Shown: in pieces, positions 1-8,914 of the stretch
How positions within the stretch are numbered: position 1 is the stretch's first letter
Layout of the letters: each line of letters starts with the position of its first letter
From: AP-15 sp035503615
GTDB lineage: Bacteria; Pseudomonadota; Alphaproteobacteria; ATCC43930; CGMCC-115725
DNA length: 64,000 nucleotides
Direction of reading: 5' to 3'
Assembly (NCBI GenBank): GCA_035503615.1
Contig: DATJTI010000027.1
Coordinates: 6,253-70,252, forward strand
Translations under genes and position numbers: made by a program
Notes under the pieces: generated by a model
Seen by the model: the letters and a program-made list of their open reading frames with translations, nothing else
Database searches by the model: none
What the model was told of the DNA's origin: nothing

Positions 1-611
1 TGGGGGCGCAGATCCTTGACATTACGCAGCGCTTTCACCCCGATTTCATCATCGCCCATCTGTTCGGGCGCTCACCCTCGGTGATGATCAGGGGCTTGAA
101 GGGTGCCGGCTACCCGCTGTCGCATGTGATCGGGTTGGTGTGGGCCTCGGCCGAGGCGGACATCATGGCCGCCGGCGGCTGGGGTGTCGCCGAGGGCTAC
201 AACACGCTGCAATTCGCCGGCGCCGGTGACGACTACCCGGTGCGCCAAGAGATCAAGGCGATGTACAAGAAAGAGGGCGAGAGCCCGCCCAAGACGATGG
301 ACGACACGGTCGTCTACAATCGCGGCCTGCTACAGGCGGCAATCCAGGTCGAGGCGCTGAAGAATGCGCTGAAGATCAGCGGCGGCCAAAAGCCGACCGG
401 CGCGCAGGTCAAGGCCGGGTTCGAACAGATCCACGATTTCACGCTCGGCGGCCTGGTCCCGCCCTTGCAGATCACTCCGACCGATCACGAGGGCGGCGGC
501 TGGGTCCAGGTCTTCCAGGTCCACAACGGCAAGTTTGTCAAGGAGACCGGCTGGTTCCGCGCCTACCGCGATGTGGTCGAGCACGCGGTCAAGACCGCGG
601 AAGTCAACTAG
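1..611 (+). CDS. Branched-chain amino-acid-type ABC transporter substrate-binding protein, C-terminal part (5' truncated by window)
   Basis: The reading frame is open from the first complete codon (base 3) to a TAG at 609-611, giving about 202 residues without a natural start, so the gene begins outside the window. The text fits the C-terminal lobe of periplasmic binding proteins of the LivJ/HmgR class (type I fold): a GWGVAEGYNTLQFAG segment, a conserved helix with a Gln-Ala pair (YNRGLLQAAIQVEALKNAL) and a closing WFRAYRDVV. The family binds branched-chain amino acids, amides or aromatic acids in the periplasm. A LivF-type ATPase follows 46 bases downstream on the same strand, so the two belong to one importer. 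The substrate cannot be told from this fragment. Confidence 0.85.
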   Translation, partial: GAQILDITQRFHPDFIIAHLFGRSPSVMIRGLKGAGYPLSHVIGLVWASAEADIMAAGGWGVAEGYNTLQFAGAGDDYPVRQEIKAMYKKEGESPPKTMDDTVVYNRGLLQAAIQVEALKNALKISGGQKPTGAQVKAGFEQIHDFTLGGLVPPLQITPTDHEGGGWVQVFQVHNGKFVKETGWFRAYRDVVEHAVKTAEVN

Positions 612-657
612 GCGGCGGAACAGGGCGCGGGGCGGGCATCGCGGGGACGCTCGGGCC

Positions 658-1452
658 ATGCTGGCACTCAACAATATCGAGGTCGTCTACGATGGTGTGA
701 TCCTGGTGCTCAAGGGGGTCTCGCTCAATGCCGAGGAAGGCCGGATCACCACCCTCCTCGGCGCCAACGGTGCCGGCAAGACGACGACGTTGAAGGCGAT
801 CTCGGGGCTGCTGCGCAGCGAGCGCGGCGAGGTCACCAAGGGCACCGTCACCCTGGATGGCGAACGCCTCGACCGGCTGCTGCCGCATGATGTCGTCAAG
901 CGCGGGGTCAGTCAGGTGTTCGAGGGGCGGCGGGTGTTCGAGAACCTGACGGTCCAGGAGAACCTCATCGTCGGAGCTCATATCCGCCGCGATTTTGCCC
1001 GGGTGCGCGCCGAGCTCGACGAGATCTTCGCGACCTTTCCGGTGCTGCAGCAGCGGCGCCACCAGCCGGCCGGCTATCTGTCGGGCGGCGAGCAGCAGAT
1101 GCTGGTCATCGGCCGGGCGCTGATGAGCGAACCCAGGCTGATCCTGCTCGACGAGCCCTCGCTCGGTTTGGCGCCGCTGCTGGTCGCCGAGATTTTCGGC
1201 ATCATCCGCCGCTTGCGCGAAGAGCGCGGGCTGACCGTTCTGCTGGTCGAGCAAAACGCGGCGCTGGCGCTCGACATCGCCGATCACGGCTATGTCATGG
1301 AGAATGGCCGCATCGTCCTCGAAGGTCCGGCCGACAGCCTGCGGCAGAACTCCGATATCCGGGAATTCTATCTCGGGCTCAACGAGGCCGGGGCGCGCCG
1401 CTCCTACCGCGAACTCAAGCACTATAAGCGCCGCAAGCGCTGGCTGTCATAG
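658..1452 (+). CDS. livF: LivF-type ABC transporter ATP-binding protein
   Basis: A 264-residue ATPase subunit of a branched-chain amino-acid (HAAT family) importer. Walker A GANGAGKTT lies at residues 35-43, the signature LSGGE at 141-145 and Walker B LILLDEPS at 161-168; VEQN follows the H-loop region as in LivF. I chose the ATG at 658 because the family N-terminus (MLALNNIEVVYD) begins there; the frame is open further upstream but overlaps the preceding gene. The C-terminal tail after residue 240 is rich in Arg/Lys (SYRELKHYKRRKRWL), a form I associate with LivF proteins of aromatic or amide uptake clusters (inference). It follows the binding-protein gene directly; LivG and the permeases must lie upstream of the window. 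Confidence 0.93.
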   Translation: MLALNNIEVVYDGVILVLKGVSLNAEEGRITTLLGANGAGKTTTLKAISGLLRSERGEVTKGTVTLDGERLDRLLPHDVVKRGVSQVFEGRRVFENLTVQENLIVGAHIRRDFARVRAELDEIFATFPVLQQRRHQPAGYLSGGEQQMLVIGRALMSEPRLILLDEPSLGLAPLLVAEIFGIIRRLREERGLTVLLVEQNAALALDIADHGYVMENGRIVLEGPADSLRQNSDIREFYLGLNEAGARRSYRELKHYKRRKRWLS

Positions 1453-1528
1453 GCCCCGCATGGCCCACCGCCGGCGACCGGTGTCGCGGCGGCGGGCGGG
1501 TGGTCCCGGCGATCGTCCCGGCAATCGG

Positions 1529-2731
1529 TCAGGGAGAGCCGCCCGGGATTGGCGGCAGCGGCGGCAGATTGCCAGCGCCACCGGGCGCTGCGCTGGGCGC
1601 CGGCAGCGGCTCCGCTCCCGGCGGGATGTCGGGCAGCGGTGGGGGCTCGGCCCCGAGGATCGGGATATTGGCGAAGCGCCGCGTCTCGCCGGGGCTGCTC
1701 TCGGCCGGCCGGATCAGCGCTTCGAGCTGGCGATCGGTCAGCTGGACGCCGTAATACAATTGATAGAATTCACGCGCGTTGGTCCGCAGATCCTCCTGGT
1801 AAAGATCGGGATAAAGCAGGTTCGACAGCCAGTAGAGGCCGATCGACCGGTTGATCCCGGGCGGCCCGTCGATCCAGCCGAACGGATCCGCCGGCGCCAA
1901 ATAGACCCGCTTGCTGCGCACTGCCGCCAGCCCGCTCCACTGTGGGTCGTGCAGCAGCGCACGATAAAAGCTCCGGTCCTGGGCGATGATGATCTGCGGG
2001 TTCCAGGCGAACAGCTGCGCCGGGGTGATCCGGACGAGCCGGTCATGGCCGAGCCCGTCGGCGACGTTGACCGCGCCCGCCTGCTCGATGTCGCCGACCG
2101 GCGGGGAGCCGGGCAGACCGGTTTCCAGCCCGTCGGGCCCGCGTCCGTAATAGACCCGTGGGCGATCGGTCGACGAACTGATCAACAACTGCCCGCGCAG
2201 GTTTTCGATCGCATGATAGGCATAGCTCGCGACCGCCAACCGGTGATCGCCGGCGCCGACCAGCGTCCCGACCTCGGTCAACAGCGCCGGCATCAGCTGG
2301 ATGCTGTCATCGAGCAGGATATAAGGGATTCCGGTCTGGTGCTGGATGCGGTCAGCCAGCGCCACGGTCGGCGGCGAGGGCACACCGTAGCCGATGATCA
2401 GATCGGGATGCAGTCGTGCGACATCGGCGGCGGTGGCGGTCGGGACCGCGCCGCCAAGCTGGCCGATCACCGGAAGCCGGGCGTATCTCGCCGGCAACAG
2501 CGCCCGCTGCGCGCGCGACAGCGGCTGGGTCCAGCCGATCAGCTTGTTCGGGACCAGGACATAGACGAAGACCGCGGAAGCCGGACCGGCCGGCATGATG
2601 CGCTCGACCCGCTCGGGCACATTGACCCGGCGCCCGGCCGAGTCGACAAAGAGGACGGCACGCGCCGGTGCGGCAAACAAGACGCACAGGAGCAGAACGC
2701 CAGCCCATGCGGCGCAAGATCGAAGCGGCAT
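1529..2731 (-). CDS. Iron-siderophore/cobalamin-type ABC transporter substrate-binding protein
   Basis: A 400-residue exported protein of the Peripla_BP_2 (type III, BtuF/FepB/FhuD) class. Residues 1-25 form a signal peptide (MPLRSCAAWAGVLLLCVLF, ending APARA). The body starts with the family opening DSAGRRVNVPERVERI and contains HPDLIIGYG, as expected for the N-lobe. The ATG at 2731 is chosen because a signal peptide starts there; the longer open frame upstream has no protein-like character. The last roughly 45 residues are unusually rich in Pro (repeated PPLP, PIPG) and look like a disordered tail. No permease or ATPase partner is next to it, so it may serve a transporter encoded elsewhere. 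Ligand unknown. Confidence 0.85.
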   Translation of the reverse strand: MPLRSCAAWAGVLLLCVLFAAPARAVLFVDSAGRRVNVPERVERIMPAGPASAVFVYVLVPNKLIGWTQPLSRAQRALLPARYARLPVIGQLGGAVPTATAADVARLHPDLIIGYGVPSPPTVALADRIQHQTGIPYILLDDSIQLMPALLTEVGTLVGAGDHRLAVASYAYHAIENLRGQLLISSSTDRPRVYYGRGPDGLETGLPGSPPVGDIEQAGAVNVADGLGHDRLVRITPAQLFAWNPQIIIAQDRSFYRALLHDPQWSGLAAVRSKRVYLAPADPFGWIDGPPGINRSIGLYWLSNLLYPDLYQEDLRTNAREFYQLYYGVQLTDRQLEALIRPAESSPGETRRFANIPILGAEPPPLPDIPPGAEPLPAPSAAPGGAGNLPPLPPIPGGSP

Positions 2732-2923
2732 CTGCGGTCCCGGAAAAGCCCTTGGAAAATGGCCCCGCCGACTATAGCGGCACCCATCCGGCTGGCAAGC
2801 GCTCTCAACCAGCGCGCACGATTGCCGGAAAATGGGCCAGATGCTATTTACGGTTGCGCAACGGTTTGCATCTAGTCTGCCGCGCAGCGGAGCGTGAACG
2901 GCATCGCGAGGAAAGGGCGGCGC

Positions 2924-3625
2924 ATGATCGACGTAGACGACAGATCGACCGGCAACCGGGAACGTCTCGCGGCCGTTGCTTCGAGAGGCACCGTCGCACG
3001 CAAGCTGCTGATCAAGGCGGCTTTCGGGCTCGCGACGATGCTGGTGGCCGGCGCCGCGACCGGTCGTCCCGCGGCGGCGGTCGAGCGGCACGATTTCCGG
3101 ATCTGCACCGGCTATTACGCGCTGTGCGCGGCATCGACCTGCACGCCGACCGGCAAGACGATCACGGTCAATGTCGCCAGCGGCGGTACTGCGAAATTTC
3201 CCGAGGTCGAGTGCACCTGCCCGATCGAATCCGGCGACGCGATCGCCGATGTCGATGGTGGCAACATGCGTGGTTCTTGCGCCACGCCGGGGCCGGGGAC
3301 GGTCTGGTCACTCTATTCGCCAAAAAAGGAAATCCCGCAGGCGATCAATCAGTGGGTGACGACCGGTCCCGGGGCCGAGGCGCCGCTGCTCTATTGCGCC
3401 AAGGAATTCAATCTCGGCGCCCAGATCGCCAACTGCTTCAGCTTCGCCTGCAACAACGAGCGCTATATCAACGGGGTGCCGGTCGCATCGTGCTACTGTC
3501 CACTGGGCGAGTCGCCGAGCGGGACGATGGTCGCGCCGCATACCGGGTTTGTCACCCAGGCCGGCCAGGACAATTACGAATATTGCGCCGCCCATCCGGT
3601 GGCCGGGCCGATCTCCACGCCCTGA
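2924..3625 (+). CDS. Cysteine-rich secreted protein, function unknown
   Basis: A 233-residue protein. An ATG at 2924 follows an AGGAAAGG-like ribosome site, preferred over the in-frame GTG at 2894. Residues 1-35 are polar, then comes a hydrophobic stretch (AAFGLATMLVAGAATG) and an Ala-rich cleavage region, consistent with export. The mature part holds about 12 Cys, many in pairs or near pairs (LCAASTC, CTC, CFSFAC, CYC), enough for several disulfides in the periplasm or outside. I do not recognise a family by name. It stands alone, divergent from the metal-chelate binding protein at 1529-2731, with which it may share the 190-base spacer for promoters. No catalytic motif is visible. Confidence 0.7.
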   Translation: MIDVDDRSTGNRERLAAVASRGTVARKLLIKAAFGLATMLVAGAATGRPAAAVERHDFRICTGYYALCAASTCTPTGKTITVNVASGGTAKFPEVECTCPIESGDAIADVDGGNMRGSCATPGPGTVWSLYSPKKEIPQAINQWVTTGPGAEAPLLYCAKEFNLGAQIANCFSFACNNERYINGVPVASCYCPLGESPSGTMVAPHTGFVTQAGQDNYEYCAAHPVAGPISTP

Positions 3626-3740
3626 CTGTGATGCCAACCGGCCGGACCGGGCGACCTAACCGGGCGGCCGAACCAGGCGGGTTGCCCCGGGCCGAGAGCG
3701 AGAGGCGGGCGGCTAAAATCCGGTCGGGGTTCGGTCCGCC

Positions 3741-4547
3741 TCAATTCTGCATCGCCTGGGTCACCGCACCGCCGATCGCGGTGCGGCCGCCATCGACGAC
3801 ATATTGGGCGCCGGTGATCGACGCGGCGAAATCGGAGCATAAAAACAATACCGTGTTGGCGATCTCCTCGGGCGTCACATAGCGGCCGAGCGGGATTGCC
3901 GACTGGTAGCGGCGGCTGACGCTCGCCGGATCGGCCGGGTTGAGCTGGGCTTCGAGCGAATGGATCATGCGCGTGTCAACCGGGCCCGGACAGACCGCGT
4001 TGACCCGGACACCCTGTCGGGCAACCTCGCCGGCGGCGGTCTTGGTCAGTCCGATCACCGCGTGTTTCGAGGCGACATAGGCCGGCATGCCCGGTGTCGC
4101 GACCAGCCCGGCGACCGACGCGGTATTGACAACGGCACCCCGCCTTTGCCGCAGCATGACCGGCAGGACATGGCGCAGACCGAGAAACACGCCCTTGACA
4201 TTGACCGCGATGACCTGATCGAACGCCTCCTCGTCATGCTCGGCGGTGTGCGCCCATTTGCCTTCGATCCCAGCATTGTTGAAAAAGCAGTCAATCGCGC
4301 CATAGGCGTCGAGCGCCGCCTTGACATAGGCCTGGACCTCGGCCGAGCGGGTCACATCGGCTTGCACGAACCGGGCGTCGCCGCCTTGCTGGCGGATGAT
4401 CCCGGCAGTCGCCTCGCCGCCGGCCGAGTCGCGGTCGACCAGCACGATCCGCGCGCCGCCTGCGGCAAAGCCCAGCGCCGCGGCACGGCCGATGCCGTTT
4501 GCGGCGCCGGTGATCAGTGCCACCTTGCCGGTAAAATCAAGCGACAT
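3741..4547 (-). CDS. Short-chain dehydrogenase/reductase (SDR family)
   Basis: A 268-residue classical SDR, usual length for the family, acting as an NAD(P)-dependent oxidoreductase in the cytoplasm. The cofactor motif TGAANGIG is at residues 13-20, NNAG at 90-93, the catalytic Ser at about 144 and YVASK at 157-161; CPGPVDT follows at the usual place. An acidic residue after the second strand (VDRD) suggests NAD(H) preference. The ATG at 4547 has AAGGAG eight bases upstream. It is followed on the same strand side by an FMN reductase upstream at 4719-5288, which may form one transcription unit with it. Substrate not predictable; glucose 1-dehydrogenase-like or 3-oxoacyl reductase-like labels would both be generic. 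Confidence 0.88.
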   Translation of the reverse strand: MSLDFTGKVALITGAANGIGRAAALGFAAGGARIVLVDRDSAGGEATAGIIRQQGGDARFVQADVTRSAEVQAYVKAALDAYGAIDCFFNNAGIEGKWAHTAEHDEEAFDQVIAVNVKGVFLGLRHVLPVMLRQRRGAVVNTASVAGLVATPGMPAYVASKHAVIGLTKTAAGEVARQGVRVNAVCPGPVDTRMIHSLEAQLNPADPASVSRRYQSAIPLGRYVTPEEIANTVLFLCSDFAASITGAQYVVDGGRTAIGGAVTQAMQN

Positions 4548-4718
4548 CTCGGTTCTCCTTCTTCTCGGTCGTCACCCGCCTTCTCGATGGTCACCCGCCC
4601 AGGCAGGACTTCACGGTTCCTGCCAGGGCGCGCCATCCAGGGAGCCGCGCGGATGCGATCCGCGATCAGGTGGGGCGAGCCCAGGCGAAATCCGGCGGGA
4701 CGCCGTTGCCGCCATCGA

Positions 4719-5288
4719 TCAATTCTTCCGGCCGATCAGCCGGGTCCAGCGTTCGAGCGCGACCAGGAGCTCGCGGATAAAACCGCGCCCGGCCTCGTCG
4801 GTGAAGCGGCCGGCGGCGTCGAACTTGGTCTGCGCCTGGCCGATCAGCACCTCGGGCTTGTTCAAGGGATGCATGTCGAGAAATACGCAGCTGCGCCGCA
4901 GGTCATATTGCGCGCGGGCCGTGCCGGCCATTCCGGCCGCCGCCCCCATGATCGCCACCGGTTTGCCGGCAAACGGCTGGTCGGGCGGGCGCGAGGCCCA
5001 GTCGATCGCATTCTTCAGCACCCCCGGCATCGAGTAATTGTATTCCGGGGTGGCGAACAAGAGCGCATCGGCCTCCTTGATCTGCCGCCGCAGCGTCTCG
5101 ACCGGCGGCGGAAATCCCTGCGCCCGCACATCCTCGTTGTAGAGCGGGATGGTCCCGATTTCGGCCACCTCGATTGTCATCCCCGGCGGCTTCAGCTCGA
5201 TCGCAGTGCGCAACGCGGCCATGTTGTAGGAGCCGCTGCGCAAACTGCCGCAGAGCGCCAGGACGTGAATCTCCTTTGCATCACTCAT
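4719..5288 (-). CDS. NADPH-dependent FMN reductase (flavodoxin-fold quinone/chromate reductase type)
   Basis: A 189-residue flavoprotein of the ChrR/YieF/ArsH-related FMN_red family. The phosphate-binding GSLRSGSYN motif starts near residue 14 and the FMN-ring loop PEYNYSMPGVLKNAIDW lies near the middle. Members transfer two electrons from NADPH to quinones, azo dyes or metal ions. The ATG at 5288 is chosen because the family opening (IHVLALCGSLR) begins a few residues later; the frame runs on upstream without any family similarity. The SDR at 3741-4547 lies 171 bases downstream on the same strand. No metal-resistance genes accompany it, so its physiological acceptor is open. Confidence 0.88.
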   Translation of the reverse strand: MSDAKEIHVLALCGSLRSGSYNMAALRTAIELKPPGMTIEVAEIGTIPLYNEDVRAQGFPPPVETLRRQIKEADALLFATPEYNYSMPGVLKNAIDWASRPPDQPFAGKPVAIMGAAAGMAGTARAQYDLRRSCVFLDMHPLNKPEVLIGQAQTKFDAAGRFTDEAGRGFIRELLVALERWTRLIGRKN

Positions 5289-5669
5289 CTCTCGATCCCC
5301 GTGTCCATGCCGCACCGGCTTCCTTAACGCACCTGCCAGACCGGCGGCAAGCCGGTCCGCGCCGCGCTGCGGGATCGGCCAGGTGGCGTCGGCTAAAGGG
5401 CGAAATATTCGACGCACCCGCGCGCTCCGCGGCCTCGCCGGCAAACACCGGCGGGGATGTCGGCCGCGGCCGCGACCGGCATCGTGACCATCGGCTACCC
5501 GGGAATTTCCCCGCGTCTCTCCGGTTGCATCGCCATGCGCGGATGGCGGTGCCAATGCCATGCGGCGGACCGGCGCGAATGCCCCGATCGGGCTTGTGCG
5601 ATGCGGCGGTTGCCTCTAAAGATCAATGCCACGTCGAAATCGGGCAGCAAATCTCGGGGGAAACGCGTA
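5289..5669 (+). other. Intergenic region upstream of the ABC importer operon, no gene seen
   Basis: This 381-base stretch separates the FMN reductase from the first binding-protein gene, which are divergent. Open frames that enter it are extensions without protein-like composition. It probably holds the promoters of both directions, but no clear -35/-10 pair or operator can be read with confidence. Confidence 0.5.
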
Positions 5670-6995
5670 ATGGCTGGCATCAACCGGCGCAGGCTGCTGC
5701 AATTGTCGGGCGCCGGCATGGTCGCGGCCGGCAGCGGCGGGCTCGCTGCCATCCTCGCTGCGAGCCGGGCGCCCGCCTACGCCCAGGCCACCACCGTACA
5801 CTGGCTGCGCTGGTCGGATTTCGTGCCGGCCTCGGACGCGCTGCTGCACAACCAGATCGCGCCCGAATGCGAGAAGGCGCTCGGCATCAAGCTCAATATC
5901 GAGATGGTCAACGCCAACGACATCCAGGCACGGGTCACCTCCGCGGTCCAGTCGGGCGCAGGGCCGGACGTGATCCTCGCGCTCAACAACTGGCCGCAGC
6001 TCTATACCGACAGCCTTGTCGATGTCAGTGACGTGGCCGAGAAGCTCGGCGCCGAGCAGGGCGGCTACTATCCGATCTCGAAGGCGGTGGCGACCGTTGG
6101 CGACAAATGGATCGGTGTGCCGTGGTGCGTCGGCGGCGGGCTTGTCGCCTATCGCAAATCCTGGTTCGCGGAAATCGGTTACGACAAATTCCCCGACACC
6201 TGGGACAAGTTGCAGGCCGCCGGCAAGACGCTGAAAGCAAAGGGGCGGCCGTTCGGCCAGGCACTGAGCCATTCATTCGGCGATCCGCCGGGCTTCTGGT
6301 ATCCGTGGCTGTGGTCCTGGGGCGGCAAGGAGGTCGATACCGACGGCAAGACCGTGGCCCTCGACAGCCCCGAGACCTTGCAATCGGTCAAGGCGGCGGT
6401 GCCGTTCTGGAACGAGGCGTGCGACAGCGGCGGGCTCGCCTGGGATGATTCGAGCAACAACCGGGCGTTCCTGTCGGGCAGCATCTGCGCCACCAACAAC
6501 GGCGCCTCGATCTATCTCGAAGCCAAGCGCAAGCCCGATACCTACCAGACCGAGAAGGGGACGCCGATGTATCTGGACATCGCGCATGCCCCGCTCCCCA
6601 AAGGTCCCGGCGGCCAGTTCAACCTGCCGGGTCCGTTCACCAACATGCTGATGGGCTATTCGAAACAGCAGAAGGCGGCCAAGGAGGTCATCCTCTGGGT
6701 CAATTCGAAGCCGATCTTCGAACAGTGGTTCACCTCGCAGCAGGGCTATACCGACGGGGCGACCCGGTATTGGGAAAAGGATGCGGTGTGGAACAAGGAC
6801 CCGGTGCTGCTGCCGTTCCGCGACATCCCGATCGAGGGGCGGCTGATGGGCTATGCCGGCCCGCCCGGGCGCGCCTCGGCCGAAGCCCAGACCAAGTACA
6901 TCATCGTCGACATGTATGCAAAGGCGGTACAGGGAACAGCACCGCAGGACGCGGTCAAATGGGCGCAGGGCGAACTGGTCAAGGTCTACACGTGA
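5670..6995 (+). CDS. Extracellular solute-binding protein of a sugar-type ABC importer (first copy), Tat-exported
   Basis: A 441-residue family 1 solute-binding protein. The N-terminus carries a twin-arginine signal: NRRRLLQLS at residues 5-13, a hydrophobic stretch rich in Gly/Ala, and cleavage likely after AYA at residue 38. The ATG at 5670 places this signal at the start. The body contains WYPWLWSWGGKEV and a late EQWFTSQQGYTDGAT, shared almost word for word with the second binding protein at 10874-12214. Two permeases and a MalK-type ATPase follow at once, so this is the founding member of an importer for a carbohydrate, polyol or related compound. Export by Tat means the protein folds before crossing the membrane. 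Ligand not predictable. Confidence 0.9.
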   Translation: MAGINRRRLLQLSGAGMVAAGSGGLAAILAASRAPAYAQATTVHWLRWSDFVPASDALLHNQIAPECEKALGIKLNIEMVNANDIQARVTSAVQSGAGPDVILALNNWPQLYTDSLVDVSDVAEKLGAEQGGYYPISKAVATVGDKWIGVPWCVGGGLVAYRKSWFAEIGYDKFPDTWDKLQAAGKTLKAKGRPFGQALSHSFGDPPGFWYPWLWSWGGKEVDTDGKTVALDSPETLQSVKAAVPFWNEACDSGGLAWDDSSNNRAFLSGSICATNNGASIYLEAKRKPDTYQTEKGTPMYLDIAHAPLPKGPGGQFNLPGPFTNMLMGYSKQQKAAKEVILWVNSKPIFEQWFTSQQGYTDGATRYWEKDAVWNKDPVLLPFRDIPIEGRLMGYAGPPGRASAEAQTKYIIVDMYAKAVQGTAPQDAVKWAQGELVKVYT

Positions 6996-7026
6996 AATCG
7001 GGCGTTTCCGGCACGGGGTCTGGGTC

Positions 7027-7968
7027 ATGAGCTTTACGACGGTTGCCGCGGCGCGGCCCTATGTCGGCGCGCCACGGCGCGGGCCGCTGACCCGGCTGCT
7101 CGAAGACGAACGCTGGCTCGGCGGGCTGTTGCTGTTGCCGACCGTGGTTTTGCTCGGCCTCTTTATCGCTTACCCGTTCGTCAAGGGGGTCATGCTGTCG
7201 GTGACCGACGCCAGGGTCGGTGTTCCCGGCCACTTTGTCGGATTGCAGAATTTCGAGGAGGTTTGGAACGACAGCATCTTCCGCATCGCGGTGTGGAACA
7301 CCTGCGTCTACACGCTGGTCGCGACCGCATTCAAGCTGGCGCTCGGCTTGTGGCTGGCGGTGCTGCTCAATCGCCATTTCCGGGGCAAGGCCATCACCCG
7401 CGCCTTTATCCTGCTGCCGTTTATCGTGCCCACCGTGCTGTCGACCCTTGCCTGGAAGTGGATGTTCGACCCGACCTTCAGCGTGATCAACTGGATCCTG
7501 TTTCATCTCGATCTGATCCACAGCCGGATCAACTGGCTCGGCGAGCCGAACCTGGCGCTGATTTCGGTAATCATTGTCAATGTCTGGCGAGGACTGCCGT
7601 TCTACGCGATCACCTTGCTCGCCGGGCTGCAGACGATCAGCCCCGAATTGCACGAGGCGGCGGCGATCGATGGTGCTCGCGCCTGGCAGCGCTTCCGCCA
7701 TGTCACCTGGCCGCTGCTGCTGCCGGTCACCCTGGTCGTGACGCTGTTTTCGGTGATCCAGACCTTCGCCGACTTTCAGCTCGTCTATGTGCTGACCGGC
7801 GGCGGCCCGGCCAACGCCACCCAGCTCTTCGCCACCTACGCCTACCAGATCGGCATCGGCACCGGCTTGTTGAGCCAGGGGGCGACGATCTCGCTTGCCG
7901 TCTTTCCGGTGCTGCTCCTGGTCGTGATCTTTCAGCTCTTCTACATTCGCCGGGTGGAGACCCACTGA
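7027..7968 (+). CDS. ABC transporter permease, MalF/UgpA type
   Basis: A 313-residue inner-membrane subunit with six predicted membrane segments, the first at about residues 35-57 (LLLLPTVVLLGLFIAYPF). The cytoplasmic coupling helix shows the EAA motif (EAAAIDGARAWQRFRHVTWPLLLP) that docks onto the ATPase. The ATG at 7027 lies 31 bases after the binding-protein stop; an upstream in-frame extension overlaps that gene and is not family-like. The second permease starts three bases after its stop, so the two are translated together as a heterodimer. Confidence 0.92.
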   Translation: MSFTTVAAARPYVGAPRRGPLTRLLEDERWLGGLLLLPTVVLLGLFIAYPFVKGVMLSVTDARVGVPGHFVGLQNFEEVWNDSIFRIAVWNTCVYTLVATAFKLALGLWLAVLLNRHFRGKAITRAFILLPFIVPTVLSTLAWKWMFDPTFSVINWILFHLDLIHSRINWLGEPNLALISVIIVNVWRGLPFYAITLLAGLQTISPELHEAAAIDGARAWQRFRHVTWPLLLPVTLVVTLFSVIQTFADFQLVYVLTGGGPANATQLFATYAYQIGIGTGLLSQGATISLAVFPVLLLVVIFQLFYIRRVETH

Positions 7969-7971
7969 GCC

Positions 7972-8823
7972 ATGATCGAAGGGGCCACTTGGCGCCGCTG
8001 GGTCTTTTTCTACGTTCCGTTGACCAGCTTTGTCGTGCTGCTGCTGTTCCCGTTCTACTGGATGGTGATCACGACCCTGCGGCCCGACCGCGAGCTGTAC
8101 CGGCCGTGGAACTCGGTCAATTACAACCCGTTCTGGACTTGGCACCCGACACTGTCGCACATCCGCGACCTCTTGACCCAGACGCTGTTCACGACCTGGC
8201 TGATGAACACGATGATCATCGCCTTGTCGGCAACGGCGATCTCGCTGTTCTGCGGCCTGCTCGGCGGCTACGCCTTGTCGCGGCTGCAGTTCCGTTTTGC
8301 CGGCCTGCTGGGCACCGCGATCTTTATCACCTATCTGGTACCGCAGACGCTGCTGTTCATTCCGCTTGCCGACATCATTCGCAATTTCCATCTCGGCGAC
8401 TCGCGCTGGGCGCTGATCCTGACCTATCCGACTTTTCTGATCCCGTTCTGCACTTGGCTGATGATGGGCTATTTCAAATCGATCCCGAAGGAGCTTGAGG
8501 AATGCGCCCGCATCGACGGTGCCGCGCGCTGGAAGGCAATGGTCTATATCATCTTTCCGATCGCGATCCCGGGCATCCTGTCCGCCGGGATCTTCGCCTT
8601 TACGCTGTCATGGAACGAGTTTCTCTATGCTCTCGTCTTTCTGTCCTCGCCGGGTGAAAAGACCGTGCCGGTCGGAGTGACCTCGGAGCTGATCCGCGGT
8701 GACGTGTTCTACTGGGGTGAGCTGATGGCGGGCGCCTTGCTCGGCTCGATCCCGGTGGCTTTTGTCTATTCTTTCTTTGTCGAGCATTACGTCGCCAGCG
8801 TGACCGGCTCGGTCAAGGGATAG
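7972..8823 (+). CDS. ABC transporter permease, MalG/UgpE type
   Basis: A 283-residue inner-membrane protein with six membrane segments. It opens with a typical cytoplasmic stub followed by FFYVPLTSFVVLLLFPFYWM, and carries the EAA coupling loop EECARIDGAARWKAMVYIIFPI in the second half. It partners the permease at 7027-7968, whose stop lies three bases upstream. The ATPase gene follows after a repetitive 91-base spacer. Confidence 0.92.
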   Translation: MIEGATWRRWVFFYVPLTSFVVLLLFPFYWMVITTLRPDRELYRPWNSVNYNPFWTWHPTLSHIRDLLTQTLFTTWLMNTMIIALSATAISLFCGLLGGYALSRLQFRFAGLLGTAIFITYLVPQTLLFIPLADIIRNFHLGDSRWALILTYPTFLIPFCTWLMMGYFKSIPKELEECARIDGAARWKAMVYIIFPIAIPGILSAGIFAFTLSWNEFLYALVFLSSPGEKTVPVGVTSELIRGDVFYWGELMAGALLGSIPVAFVYSFFVEHYVASVTGSVKG

Positions 8824-8905
8824 TCCGGCAAGGGGTAGTCGGAACGGGGTAGTCGGAACGGGACAGTCCGGCACGGGACGGGACAGCAAGGGATAGTACG
8901 GGGAT
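8823..8905 (+). repeat. Degenerate short repeats in spacer between permease and ATPase genes
   Basis: The spacer consists of imperfect copies of an element of the form GGGGTAGTCGGAAC or GGGACAGTCCGGCAC, five to six times in a row, and is G-rich without any coding look. It separates two genes that must be made in fixed ratio, so it may be neutral slippage product or may affect the message between the genes. Confidence 0.7.
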
Positions 8906-8914
8906 CAAAAAGCG

